A stretch of DNA of 64,000 nucleotides. Source: Steroidobacteraceae bacterium (GTDB lineage Bacteria; Pseudomonadota; Gammaproteobacteria; Steroidobacterales; Steroidobacteraceae). Position numbers and translations under genes: made by a program. The stretch lies in NCBI GenBank assembly GCA_019187185.1, contig JABAQU010000017.1:1-64000 (forward strand), written 5' to 3'. Positions 8,527 to 16,296 of the stretch are shown piece by piece (the first letter of the stretch is position 1; each line of letters opens with the position of its first letter). A model generated the notes under the pieces. The model saw nothing but the letters and a program-made list of their open reading frames with translations. It ran no database searches and had not been told where the DNA came from.

Positions 8527-10209
8527 GTGGAGCGCCGCTGGATCGGTTCGTACCCGCCGGGCGTGCGCTGGGATATCCCGGTCGAACCCGCGCCGGCCTG
8601 GCGCCTGATTGACGATGCGGCGGCGCGCTGGCCCGACCGTCCCGCTGTGGCATTCCACGGCCGGCAGTTGACGTACGCCGAACTGCACGCGCTCATCGCG
8701 CGGGCGGCGGCCGGGCTGCAGCGTCTCGGCGTGACGCCCGGGCAGCGCATCGCGCTCTACCTGCCGAATTGCCCGCAGTACGTGATCGCCTTCTTCGGCG
8801 CCCTGAAGGCCGGCGCGATCGTCGTGAACCTCTCGCCGCTCGACGCCGAAGCGACGCTCGCGCACAAGATCGAGGACAGCGGTGCCGACATCCTCGTGAC
8901 GCTCGACATCGCCGCGCTCTACCCGCTCGCGCAGCGCCTGCTCGCCTCGACGCGCCTGTCGCGGCTCATCGTCGGCGGGCTGGCCGAGTTCGCCGGCGTG
9001 CCGCTGCCCGCGCAGTGCGAGGTGTCGCGCGATGCGGCGCACGTCCGCTTCGCGGACCTGCTCGACAACGACGGCCACTGCACGCCGTACACGATTCCCG
9101 ATCCTGCGGCCGCGATCGCCGTGCTCCAGTACACCGGCGGCACGACCGGTCCGCCGAGGGGCGCCGAGCTCACGCATGCCAACATCATGATGGTTGCCGC
9201 GCAGTGCGCCGAGACGACGCGAGGCCCGGCGCCCTCGATGCTCCCCGGCAGCGAACGCGTGCTGCTGGTGCTGCCGCTCTTTCACATCTACGCCGAGCTC
9301 GTGATGTTCCTCGGCATCGCGCTCGGCGCCGAACTCGTGCTGCACGCGAAGTTCGATGCCGGCGCGGTCGCACGCGACATCGCCGCGAGGCGCATCACGG
9401 TGATGTTCGGCGTGCCGACGATGTTCGTCGCGCTAGCCGCGTACGCGCGCACCGCAGCCGTCGACCTCTCGTCGCTGAAGCATTGCGGTTCGGGCGGCGC
9501 ACCGCTGCCGCTCGAGGTGGTCGAGGCGTTCCGCACCCTGACGGGAGTCGGGATCGTCGATGGCTGGGGCATGAGCGAGACGACGGCGGCCGGCACGTTC
9601 ACGCCGCGCGACGGCGTGCGCAAGGCCGGCTCCTGCGGATTGCCGCTGCCGCGAGTCGACCTGAAGGTCGTCGACGTGCGTGACAGCGCGCGCGTGCTCG
9701 CTGCCGGCGAGCACGGCGAGATCTGCATCCGTGCGCCGAACGTGATGCGTGGCTACTGGCGCAACGCCGCGGCGAGCGCCGACGCGATGACGCCCGACGG
9801 CTGGTTCCGCACCGGAGACGTCGGCTACATCGACGAGGACGGATTCGTCTTCATCATCGAGCGCTGCAAGGACATGCTGGTCTGCAGCGGCTTCAACGTC
9901 TACCCGCGCATGATCGAAGAGGCGATCTACGCGCACCCCGATGTCGCCGAAGTGAGCGTGATCGGCATCGACGACCCCTATCGCGGCCAGTCGCCCAAGG
10001 CCTTCGTGCGGCTGAAGCCCGGCGCCGCGCCGCTCACGCTCGATGCCCTGCAGGCCTTCCTCGCGGACCGCGTCGGCCGGCACGAGATGGTGCGGGCGCT
10101 CGAACTGCGCGCCGAGTTGCCGAGGACCGCGGTCGGCAAGCTCTCGAAGAAGGAGCTGTACGACGAGGAACGCCGGCAGCGTGCGACCGGGAACAGCCTC
10201 ACGGAGTGA
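8527..10209 (+). CDS. Acyl-CoA ligase (AMP-forming, long-chain type)
   Basis: Activates a carboxylic acid to its CoA thioester through an acyl-AMP intermediate; ANL superfamily, 560 aa. The GTG start at 8527 gives MERRWIGSYPPGVRW. The P-loop-like motif is YTGGTTGPPRGAELTH (around 200-215). The A5-type motif is GWGMSETTAAGTF. GYWRN and GWFRTGDVGYIDEDGF carry the adenylate-binding Asp. The C-terminal lid contains a GKLSKKEL catalytic lysine region. It is the third gene of the rightward beta-oxidation operon, so it would feed the two dehydrogenases and the fused enzyme. Substrate could be a fatty acid or a steroid/terpenoid side-chain acid. Confidence 0.93.
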   Translation: MERRWIGSYPPGVRWDIPVEPAPAWRLIDDAAARWPDRPAVAFHGRQLTYAELHALIARAAAGLQRLGVTPGQRIALYLPNCPQYVIAFFGALKAGAIVVNLSPLDAEATLAHKIEDSGADILVTLDIAALYPLAQRLLASTRLSRLIVGGLAEFAGVPLPAQCEVSRDAAHVRFADLLDNDGHCTPYTIPDPAAAIAVLQYTGGTTGPPRGAELTHANIMMVAAQCAETTRGPAPSMLPGSERVLLVLPLFHIYAELVMFLGIALGAELVLHAKFDAGAVARDIAARRITVMFGVPTMFVALAAYARTAAVDLSSLKHCGSGGAPLPLEVVEAFRTLTGVGIVDGWGMSETTAAGTFTPRDGVRKAGSCGLPLPRVDLKVVDVRDSARVLAAGEHGEICIRAPNVMRGYWRNAAASADAMTPDGWFRTGDVGYIDEDGFVFIIERCKDMLVCSGFNVYPRMIEEAIYAHPDVAEVSVIGIDDPYRGQSPKAFVRLKPGAAPLTLDALQAFLADRVGRHEMVRALELRAELPRTAVGKLSKKELYDEERRQRATGNSLTE

Positions 10210-10248
10210 CGGGCCCGCCCGATCGGGAGGGTTATACTCGCCGCCGCG

Positions 10249-11919
10249 ATGTACCTGTCGTTCTTCGGACTCAACGAGAAGCCGTTCTCGATCACGCCCG
10301 ATCCGCGCTACCTCTTCCTGAGCGAGCGGCACGCGGAGGCGCTCGCGCACCTGCTTTACGGTGTCAGCGAGGCGGGCGGCTTCGTGCAGCTGACCGGCGA
10401 GGTGGGCACCGGCAAGACGACGATCGTGCGCTCGCTCCTCGGCCAGATTCCGAAGAACGCGGAGATCGCGCTCATCCTGAACCCGCGCATGACGGCGCCC
10501 GAGTTCATGCTGACGATCTGCGAGGAACTCGGCATCGGCCTGCCGGATCGCGCGGTCGCGAGCCTGAAGGACCTGGTCGACATCCTCAACCATTACCTGC
10601 TGCGCGCGCACGCCGACGGCCGGCGTGTCGTGCTGCTGGTCGACGAGGCGCAGAACCTCGAGCCTGCCGTGCTCGAACAGGTGCGACTGCTCACCAACCT
10701 CGAGACAGCCACGCAGAAGCTGCTGCAGATCATCCTGATCGGCCAGCCCGAGTTGCGCGAGATGCTCGCGCGTCCCGAGCTGCGCCAGCTCGCGCAGCGC
10801 ATCACGGGTCGCTATCACCTCGACCCGCTGTCGGCGGCCGAGACGGCGGCCTATGTGCGCCATCGCCTGCGCGTGGCGGGCGCAACGACCGACATCCTCA
10901 CCGCCGGCGCGCTCGCCGAGGTGTACCGCCAGTCGGGCGGCATACCGCGGCTCGTGAACGTGATCTGCGATCGCGCGCTGCTCGGCGCGTACACGCAGGA
11001 TCGCCATCGCGTGACGGCCTCGACCGTGCGCAGCGCCGCGGGCGAAGTCTTCGGCCGGCGCATCGCGCCGCGCTGGCTGCCGTGGGTCGCGGCACTCGGC
11101 GGCGTGGTGGTCGCGGCACTTGCGGGCGCCGCGTTGTGGCAGTCGGGCGCCCTGCGGCGCGACACCACTGCGCAGGCAGCCGTCGCGCCTGCACCGGCCA
11201 CGCTCGCCCGACAGGCCCCCGGCGCTCCCGTGGTACCCGCCGCACCCGCCGCGCAGGCCGCGAGTTCGGCGCCGCCGCCCGAACGGCCGCGAGTGGCGGC
11301 GGTGCTCGCGCAGCACGCGGACGTGACCACGCGTGACATCGCGCTCACCCGCCTGCTGGCACACTGGGGCAGGACCGATGCCGCCGGCGCCGGCGACGCC
11401 TGCGAGCAAGCCGCAATGGCGGGCCTGCAATGCGCGACGCAGCGCGGTTCCTACGCGCAACTGCGGCTCTACAACCGCCCGGCCGTGCTGACGCTCGGCG
11501 ACGAACAGGGAAGCGCGCACTATGTCGTTCTGGTCGCACTCGCCGACGACGATGCGCGTCTCGATGTGGGCGGCAGCGAATACACGGTCGGCATAACGGA
11601 TCTCGCCCGCTACTGGTTCGGGGACTTCACGCTCCTGTGGCAGCCCGTGACCATGCCGGTGCGTGCGCTCACACCCGGCATGTCGGGTGAAGCGGTGCGG
11701 GCCCTGCGCGAGCGCCTCGAGCGTCACGCGGGCATCACGCCCGCGGCCGTCGTGGACGATCGCTACGATGCGTCGCTCGTACGGCTGGTCGAGAACTTCC
11801 AGCGCGAGCGGCGGCTCGACGTCGACGGCATTGCAGGTGCGCAGACACTCCTCGCACTCGATGCGGCTGCACCGGCACCGGGCACGCCGCGACTGGTCGC
11901 CGCGGACGAACGGAGCTGA
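10249..11919 (+). CDS. gspA: GspA/ExeA-type AAA ATPase of type II secretion
   Basis: ATPase that, with GspB, helps insert the type II secretion secretin through the peptidoglycan. 556 aa. An AAA domain at residues 1-270 has Walker A GEVGTGKTT (50-58) and Walker B VVLLVDEAQNL (127-137). One membrane segment spans about 277-297. A periplasmic part resembles a C39-peptidase-like fold (about 340-460), and a peptidoglycan-binding domain covers about 470-545 (LTPGMSGEAVRALRERL, then DGIAGAQTLL). The gspB gene follows by 3 bp. The remaining gsp genes are not in the window. A TATACT sits 10 nt before the ATG, but no good -35 is seen. Confidence 0.92.
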   Translation: MYLSFFGLNEKPFSITPDPRYLFLSERHAEALAHLLYGVSEAGGFVQLTGEVGTGKTTIVRSLLGQIPKNAEIALILNPRMTAPEFMLTICEELGIGLPDRAVASLKDLVDILNHYLLRAHADGRRVVLLVDEAQNLEPAVLEQVRLLTNLETATQKLLQIILIGQPELREMLARPELRQLAQRITGRYHLDPLSAAETAAYVRHRLRVAGATTDILTAGALAEVYRQSGGIPRLVNVICDRALLGAYTQDRHRVTASTVRSAAGEVFGRRIAPRWLPWVAALGGVVVAALAGAALWQSGALRRDTTAQAAVAPAPATLARQAPGAPVVPAAPAAQAASSAPPPERPRVAAVLAQHADVTTRDIALTRLLAHWGRTDAAGAGDACEQAAMAGLQCATQRGSYAQLRLYNRPAVLTLGDEQGSAHYVVLVALADDDARLDVGGSEYTVGITDLARYWFGDFTLLWQPVTMPVRALTPGMSGEAVRALRERLERHAGITPAAVVDDRYDASLVRLVENFQRERRLDVDGIAGAQTLLALDAAAPAPGTPRLVAADERS

Positions 11920-11922
11920 GCG

Positions 11923-12654
11923 ATGTCGTTCATACTCGATGCGCTCAAGAAATCGGACAGTGAACGGCAGCGCCAGGCCGGGCCCGCGCTGTTCGAAGTG
12001 CGCAGCGCCGCGCCGCGCAGCGGGCTGCCGGCATGGGCGCTCGCGCTCGGCGCGCTGCTCGCCGTGAACATCGTGGGCCTCGGCTGGTTCCTGCTGCGCA
12101 GCCTCGCGCCGGCGAGCCGGGACAACACGTCCACCGTCGCGCCAGCCGCCGCACAGCCGGCGCCGATGTCCCCGGCTCGTGCGCCCGGTTCAGTTGCTGC
12201 GCACACCGACGCCCCGGGTGCCGCCACGTCCGTCGTCCCCGCGCCGGCCGTCCCCGCCCCGATAGTGGCCGCGCCGGTACTGCCACCGACCCCTGCGGCG
12301 GCAACGCCCGCAAACGCGGCGAGCGAGGAGTCGACGAATCCGGCCGACTACGAAGAAGCGCTGCCCGCGCAACAGTCGTTGCGGCCGGCGCATGCGGCGG
12401 GCAGCGTGGAGATCGCATCCGGCATCGCACCGACGGAGGAAGAGCTGCCGCCGGCAATCCGCAACCAGCTGCCGGAGTTGCGCCTCGACATGCACGTGTA
12501 TGCTGCGCGCGCAGCGGATCGCTTCGTGTTCATCAACATGCAACGCCTGAGGGAGGGCGAGGCCACGCGCGACGGCATCCGGGTGGATGAAATCACGCCG
12601 ACGGGAGCGATCCTGAGTTTCCGCGGCACGCGCTTCCGGCTTGAACGCGACTGA
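11923..12654 (+). CDS. gspB: GspB-type general secretion pathway protein B
   Basis: Partner of GspA in secretin assembly, 243 aa. Starts MSFILDALKKSD, the characteristic opening of GspB/ExeB proteins. It has a short cytoplasmic tail, one membrane helix at about 37-58, a long Pro/Ala-rich periplasmic linker (70-170), and a compact C-terminal domain (LPELRLDMHVYA to RFRLERD, about 179-243) that matches the conserved GspB periplasmic domain. The start lies 3 bp after gspA, so the two are surely co-transcribed. The next gene begins inside its last codons. Confidence 0.92.
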   Translation: MSFILDALKKSDSERQRQAGPALFEVRSAAPRSGLPAWALALGALLAVNIVGLGWFLLRSLAPASRDNTSTVAPAAAQPAPMSPARAPGSVAAHTDAPGAATSVVPAPAVPAPIVAAPVLPPTPAAATPANAASEESTNPADYEEALPAQQSLRPAHAAGSVEIASGIAPTEEELPPAIRNQLPELRLDMHVYAARAADRFVFINMQRLREGEATRDGIRVDEITPTGAILSFRGTRFRLERD

Positions 12655-14470
12655 CACCGCACTCGACGCGCTGGATGGCGCCGCAATCGCCGCCGCGCTG
12701 CGCGCCGGCATCCATCGCCTGCAAGCGCGCGCGGATCACCTGAACCGGATCAACGTGTTCCCGGTGCCCGACGGCGACACCGGCACCAACCTCGCGATGA
12801 CGATGTCGGCCGTCCTCGGCACCCTCGACAGGTGTGGCACGACTCCGGGCGCGCACGCAGGCCGCGTGCTGGTCGCGGTCGCCGACGCGGCCATCGATGG
12901 CGCGCGCGGCAATTCCGGCGCGATCCTCGCGCAGTTCCTGCACGGCGTGGCCGATGCGCTCGAGGACCGCACGACGATCGATGCACCGGGCCTCGCGACA
13001 GCGGGCGCTGCCGGCGCGCGCTATGCGCGCGAGGCCGTCACCGAACCACGCGAGGGCACTCTGCTCACCGTGCTGGCCGTGTTCGCTGCGGAAGTGCGGC
13101 GCCTCGTCGACGGCGGCGCGACGGACATCCGCCGCCTGTTCGTGGACGCCCTGCCGGCCACGCGGATCGCGCTCGCGCGCACACAGGCGACGCTCGACGT
13201 GCTGCGCTCGGCGAATGTGGTCGACGCGGGCGCAGCCGGCTTCGTCGAGTTCGTCGAAGGCATGGCCGGCTATCTCGTGACCGGCGAAGTCGGCGAGTCC
13301 GGGCCGATACGGCACGAGGCCCACGAGGCCCGTGAGGCGATGACGATCGGCGGCAGTGAAGGCGCGCATCGCTACTGCACCGAGTGCGTGGTGAGCAGCG
13401 AGGCCGTCGAGGCACGCCGCCTGCGCGAGGACCTCGCGATGCTCGGATCGAGCCTCGTCGTCGCCGGCACGCGGCGCAAGGCGCGTGTCCACATCCACAC
13501 GAACGAGCCCGCGCAGGTATTCGCGGCGGCAGCGCGCCATGGGACGCTCTCCGCACAGAAGGCCGACGACATGCACCGCCAGGCGCTCGCGGCGCATCAC
13601 ACGGGCGCACGTCGCGTCGCGATCGTCACGGATTCCGCGGCGGACATTCCCGACGACCTGCTCGAGAACCTCGATGTGCAGGTGATCCCTGTGCGCGTGC
13701 ATTTCGGCACGCACAGCTACCTCGACAAGGTGACGCTCTCGCCGCAGGAGTTCTATCGTGCGCTCGCCACCGACGCGGAGCAGCCGCGCACTTCGCAGCC
13801 CCCGCCGGGGGACTTCCGACGCATGTTCGAGTTCCTCGCGTCGCACTACGACAGCGTGGTCGCTATCGCGCTGACAGCCCGCGTCAGCGGCACCTGGGCT
13901 GCCGCAAGGGCAGCGGCGGAGCGTGTTGCGCCCGACAAGGTCGTGGTGATCGACAGCCGCAACGTCTCGCTCGGCCAGGGCCTGCTCGTGCGTTACGCCG
14001 CCGAATGCGCGCGCGCCGGCTACGACGGCGCCCGCATCGTCGCGGCAACGGAAGCGATGCGCGCACACACCCGCACCTTCGGCTTGCTGCGCGCGCTCGA
14101 CCACGCGGTACGCGGCGGCCGTGTGCCACCGGTCGTGCGCACGCTGTCGCGCCTGCTGCGCTGCTCGCCGGTCCTGACGAACTTCGCGGACGGTCGCATC
14201 GCCGCGGGCGGTGCGCTTTTCGGCCGGCGCGATCTCGTGCCGCGCTTCGCCCGCTACATCGCGCGGCGCCTGCCGGCGGGCGTACCGCACCGGATCGCGG
14301 TCGGGCACGGCGATGCCGAGGCGGACGGCCGGCAGCTGCTCGCTGCGCTGCGCCGGGAAATTCCGCGGCTCGAATCGGCCTGTCTCACTACGCTCGGCAC
14401 GGCGCTCGGCGTGCACGGCGGGCCGGGCATGCTCGTGGTCGGCGTACAGCCGGGCACTTCGCCCGGATAG
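12641..14470 (+). CDS. Fused fatty-acid kinase: DAK2 (FakA-like) plus DegV (FakB-like)
   Basis: 609 aa with two modules normally encoded separately. Residues 1-210 are a DAK2/DhaL kinase domain: NVFPVPDGDTGTNLAM (38-53) with the Mg-ATP aspartates, and DGARGNSGAILAQFL (86-100). Residues about 240-310 resemble the FakA middle domain with CTEC (246-249) and HIH (284-286). Residues 325-609 are a DegV fatty-acid-binding domain: TDSAADIP (330-337), RTSQPPPGDF, VSGTW, and a C-terminal GVHGGPG. In Firmicutes, FakB presents a fatty acid to FakA for phosphorylation to acyl-phosphate. The TTG start at 12641 overlaps gspB by 14 bp, and no better in-frame start precedes the kinase motif. The fused product could act as a self-contained kinase (inference). 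Confidence 0.88.
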   Translation: MNATDTALDALDGAAIAAALRAGIHRLQARADHLNRINVFPVPDGDTGTNLAMTMSAVLGTLDRCGTTPGAHAGRVLVAVADAAIDGARGNSGAILAQFLHGVADALEDRTTIDAPGLATAGAAGARYAREAVTEPREGTLLTVLAVFAAEVRRLVDGGATDIRRLFVDALPATRIALARTQATLDVLRSANVVDAGAAGFVEFVEGMAGYLVTGEVGESGPIRHEAHEAREAMTIGGSEGAHRYCTECVVSSEAVEARRLREDLAMLGSSLVVAGTRRKARVHIHTNEPAQVFAAAARHGTLSAQKADDMHRQALAAHHTGARRVAIVTDSAADIPDDLLENLDVQVIPVRVHFGTHSYLDKVTLSPQEFYRALATDAEQPRTSQPPPGDFRRMFEFLASHYDSVVAIALTARVSGTWAAARAAAERVAPDKVVVIDSRNVSLGQGLLVRYAAECARAGYDGARIVAATEAMRAHTRTFGLLRALDHAVRGGRVPPVVRTLSRLLRCSPVLTNFADGRIAAGGALFGRRDLVPRFARYIARRLPAGVPHRIAVGHGDAEADGRQLLAALRREIPRLESACLTTLGTALGVHGGPGMLVVGVQPGTSPG

Positions 14471-14477
14471 GCGCCCG

Positions 14478-14678
14478 TTACTTCAGGACGAATGTCAGCT
14501 TCAGGCGTACGCGGTACTCGACGACCTTGTCTCCCTTGACGAGCACTTCCTGGTCGGCAACCCACGCCGACTGGACTCCCTTCAATGTCTTCGTCGCGCG
14601 CTTGATACCCGAGGCGATCGCGTCGTCGAAGCCCTTCGTGGAGCTGGAAATGATCTCGCTGACCTTGGCGACTGTCAT
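14478..14678 (-). CDS. Dodecin family flavin-binding protein
   Basis: 66 aa; dodecins form hollow dodecamers that store flavin. The sequence opens MTVAKVSEIISSSTKGFDDA and contains VQSAWVADQEV, then YRVRLKLTFVL at the end, matching the dodecin beta-alpha-beta-beta layout and its typical length of 65-75 aa. The ATG at 14678 overlaps the stop of the acetyltransferase gene (ATGA), and AAGGAGAG sits just upstream as a strong ribosome-binding site inside that gene. It is third in a three-gene leftward operon. Convergent with the fatty-acid kinase gene. Confidence 0.9.
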   Translation of the reverse strand: MTVAKVSEIISSSTKGFDDAIASGIKRATKTLKGVQSAWVADQEVLVKGDKVVEYRVRLKLTFVLK

Positions 14679-15184
14679 GGTGCTCTCCTTGTTGTCGGGG
14701 GCTGATCGTAACCCAGCGCGTCGATCCCTGCGCGGTCGAGGCGCCAGACGGTCCATTCGGCCATCGGCCGCGCACCGAGGCCCTCGTAGAAACGCTGCGC
14801 GTCGACATTCCAGTCGAGCACCGACCATTCCATGCGGCCACAGCCCCTCGCCGCGGCGCGACGCGCGAGCTCACCGAGCAGCGCGCGACCGATGCCGCGT
14901 CCGCGCGACGCGGGCCGCACGTAGAGGTCCTCGAGGTAAAGGCCCTGTCGGCCGACGAACGTCGAGAAACTGAAAAAGTACAACGCGAATCCGACCGCCT
15001 CCCCGTCCTGTTCCGCGACGAGCGCATGCACGACCGGATGGGCGGCGCCGAGCTCCGTGGCGAGCTGCGCCTCGGTCGCAACCACTTCGTGCGCGAGCCG
15101 CTCGTAGTCGGCGAGGCCACGGATCAGGGACAGGAGGACCGGGGCATCGCCTGCGAGCGCAGTGCGTATCGCGAGTGCGCTCAT
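14675..15184 (-). CDS. GNAT family N-acetyltransferase
   Basis: 169 aa, acetyl-CoA-dependent acetyltransferase. It has the GNAT acetyl-CoA loop around RPASRGRGIGRALLGELARRA (about residues 89-109, R/Q-x-x-G-x-G/A pattern). VGFALYFFSFSTF and LYLEDLYV in the central sheet resemble the spermidine/thialysine acetyltransferase subgroup. The substrate is not determinable from sequence. Both ends overlap neighbours by 4 bp (ATGA), so translation is coupled to the upstream secreted protein and downstream dodecin genes. Confidence 0.88.
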   Translation of the reverse strand: MSALAIRTALAGDAPVLLSLIRGLADYERLAHEVVATEAQLATELGAAHPVVHALVAEQDGEAVGFALYFFSFSTFVGRQGLYLEDLYVRPASRGRGIGRALLGELARRAAARGCGRMEWSVLDWNVDAQRFYEGLGARPMAEWTVWRLDRAGIDALGYDQPPTTRRAP

Positions 15185-16143
15185 TCAGCGACGTACCAGC
15201 GATCGCCGATCCGCTCGAGCACGAAGCGGTCGAATGGCAGGCCGCGGCCGGTCGTGTCGTAGACGGCGCGCGCACCGCCCCGTTCGAACACCGGTGAGGC
15301 ATCCTGCACGATGCGCAGCGCGGCGACGAGCGTCTCGCGCTGCGAATCGCTGCGCTCGCAGCCCTTGACGAGGGCCTGCATCGCGTTCGCCGACGTCGCA
15401 CTGCGAAAGCCCGGACTCATGTAGGTGCCGTAGTAATCCTGGCAGCGGCCGTCGATCAACGCGCGCGCGGCGTCCGCGAGCATGGCGCGCATCGCCGGCG
15501 TGTTGGTCGCCGGGCGGGCGGCGGCACCGGCAGTGGACCCGGCTGCGGCCCCGGGCGCCCGCCGCGGCAAGAGTCCGCTCGACGGCGCGCGTCCGTCGAC
15601 CAGGTCCTCGATCTGTGCCTCGAGCTCGTCCGGCACGGCCGCCTTCCAGTCCTTGCCGTACGGCAGCAGCGTCACGAGCGCAACGACACGCGTCTTGCCG
15701 CGTCCTTCCGGCTGCTCGCCGCGGACCAGGACCTGTACGCGCCGGTCGCCGTCGCGCACGGCCTCGAGCCCCCGCACTTTCGCAAACGCGCGTCCCGGAT
15801 AGCGCAGGCGCGTGGCGATGGCCGCGAAAAAATTGATGTCCGTGAGCCGCTCGATGTCGCCGAGGTTCGACGCCTCGCCGAACAGGCGTTCGCGCGCCGC
15901 GTGGTCGCCGAGCGCGGCATCGGCGGTGAGACGCCCCGTGATCGCCGTGCGCAACCGGTGCAGCTCGTCCGGGTGCAGCGCTTCGGCGAGCGCCTGCGGG
16001 CTGCCGGACGCGACTGCGGCGAGGAACTCCGCGGCGGCACGTTCCTGCGCGCCGCTGACACCGGCCGCCGCCGTGACGGCTGCCGCACACGCCAGCACGA
16101 ACCCTGCCACCCGTCGTGTGCCGCTGCCTTGTCGCGCGCTCAT
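15181..16143 (-). CDS. Predicted secreted protein of unknown function
   Basis: 320 aa, start ATG at 16143. An N-terminal signal peptide (positively charged MSARQGSGTRR, then a hydrophobic Ala/Val stretch ending VSGAQE near residue 32) predicts export. The mature part has an alpha-helical N-terminal half (AAAEFLAAVASGSPQALAEAL) and a mixed middle domain with charged residues. An Ala/Pro-rich linker lies near 205-225, and a C-terminal segment DRFVLERIGDRWYVAE reads like a beta-strand pair. I do not recognise the family. It is first of a coupled operon with an acetyltransferase and dodecin. Confidence 0.8.
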   Translation of the reverse strand: MSARQGSGTRRVAGFVLACAAAVTAAAGVSGAQERAAAEFLAAVASGSPQALAEALHPDELHRLRTAITGRLTADAALGDHAARERLFGEASNLGDIERLTDINFFAAIATRLRYPGRAFAKVRGLEAVRDGDRRVQVLVRGEQPEGRGKTRVVALVTLLPYGKDWKAAVPDELEAQIEDLVDGRAPSSGLLPRRAPGAAAGSTAGAAARPATNTPAMRAMLADAARALIDGRCQDYYGTYMSPGFRSATSANAMQALVKGCERSDSQRETLVAALRIVQDASPVFERGGARAVYDTTGRGLPFDRFVLERIGDRWYVAE

Positions 16144-16272
16144 GCAGAGATGATAGCCGCCCGATCCGAATGTGACACAGTTCGCGGTTCGAGCGCCCGC
16201 CGCCGCACCGCGGTCGGGGAATCCCCGGGAAGGAACACCATCACGGAAAATCGCGCCAATCCCCTGTAAATC

Positions 16273-16293
16273 CGCTCCATATACATTGGAGCG
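16273..16293 (+). promoter_or_regulatory. Inverted repeat covering the ribosome-binding site of the TonB-fusion gene
   Basis: CGCTCCA (16273-16279) and TGGAGCG (16287-16293) form a perfect 7-bp stem with a 7-nt AT-rich loop. The only Shine-Dalgarno-like sequence for the GTG at 16297 (GGAG, 16288-16291) lies inside the right arm. It could act as a translation-limiting hairpin or as an operator for a dimeric regulator; the sequence does not decide between these. Confidence 0.45.
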
Positions 16294-16296
16294 CCC

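Noticed and set aside
7306-11727. Long minus-strand open frames (679 and 764 codons) opposite the thiolase, ligase and gspA genes
   Set aside because: Low-complexity Arg/Ala translations with no domain signatures, antisense to well-supported genes.
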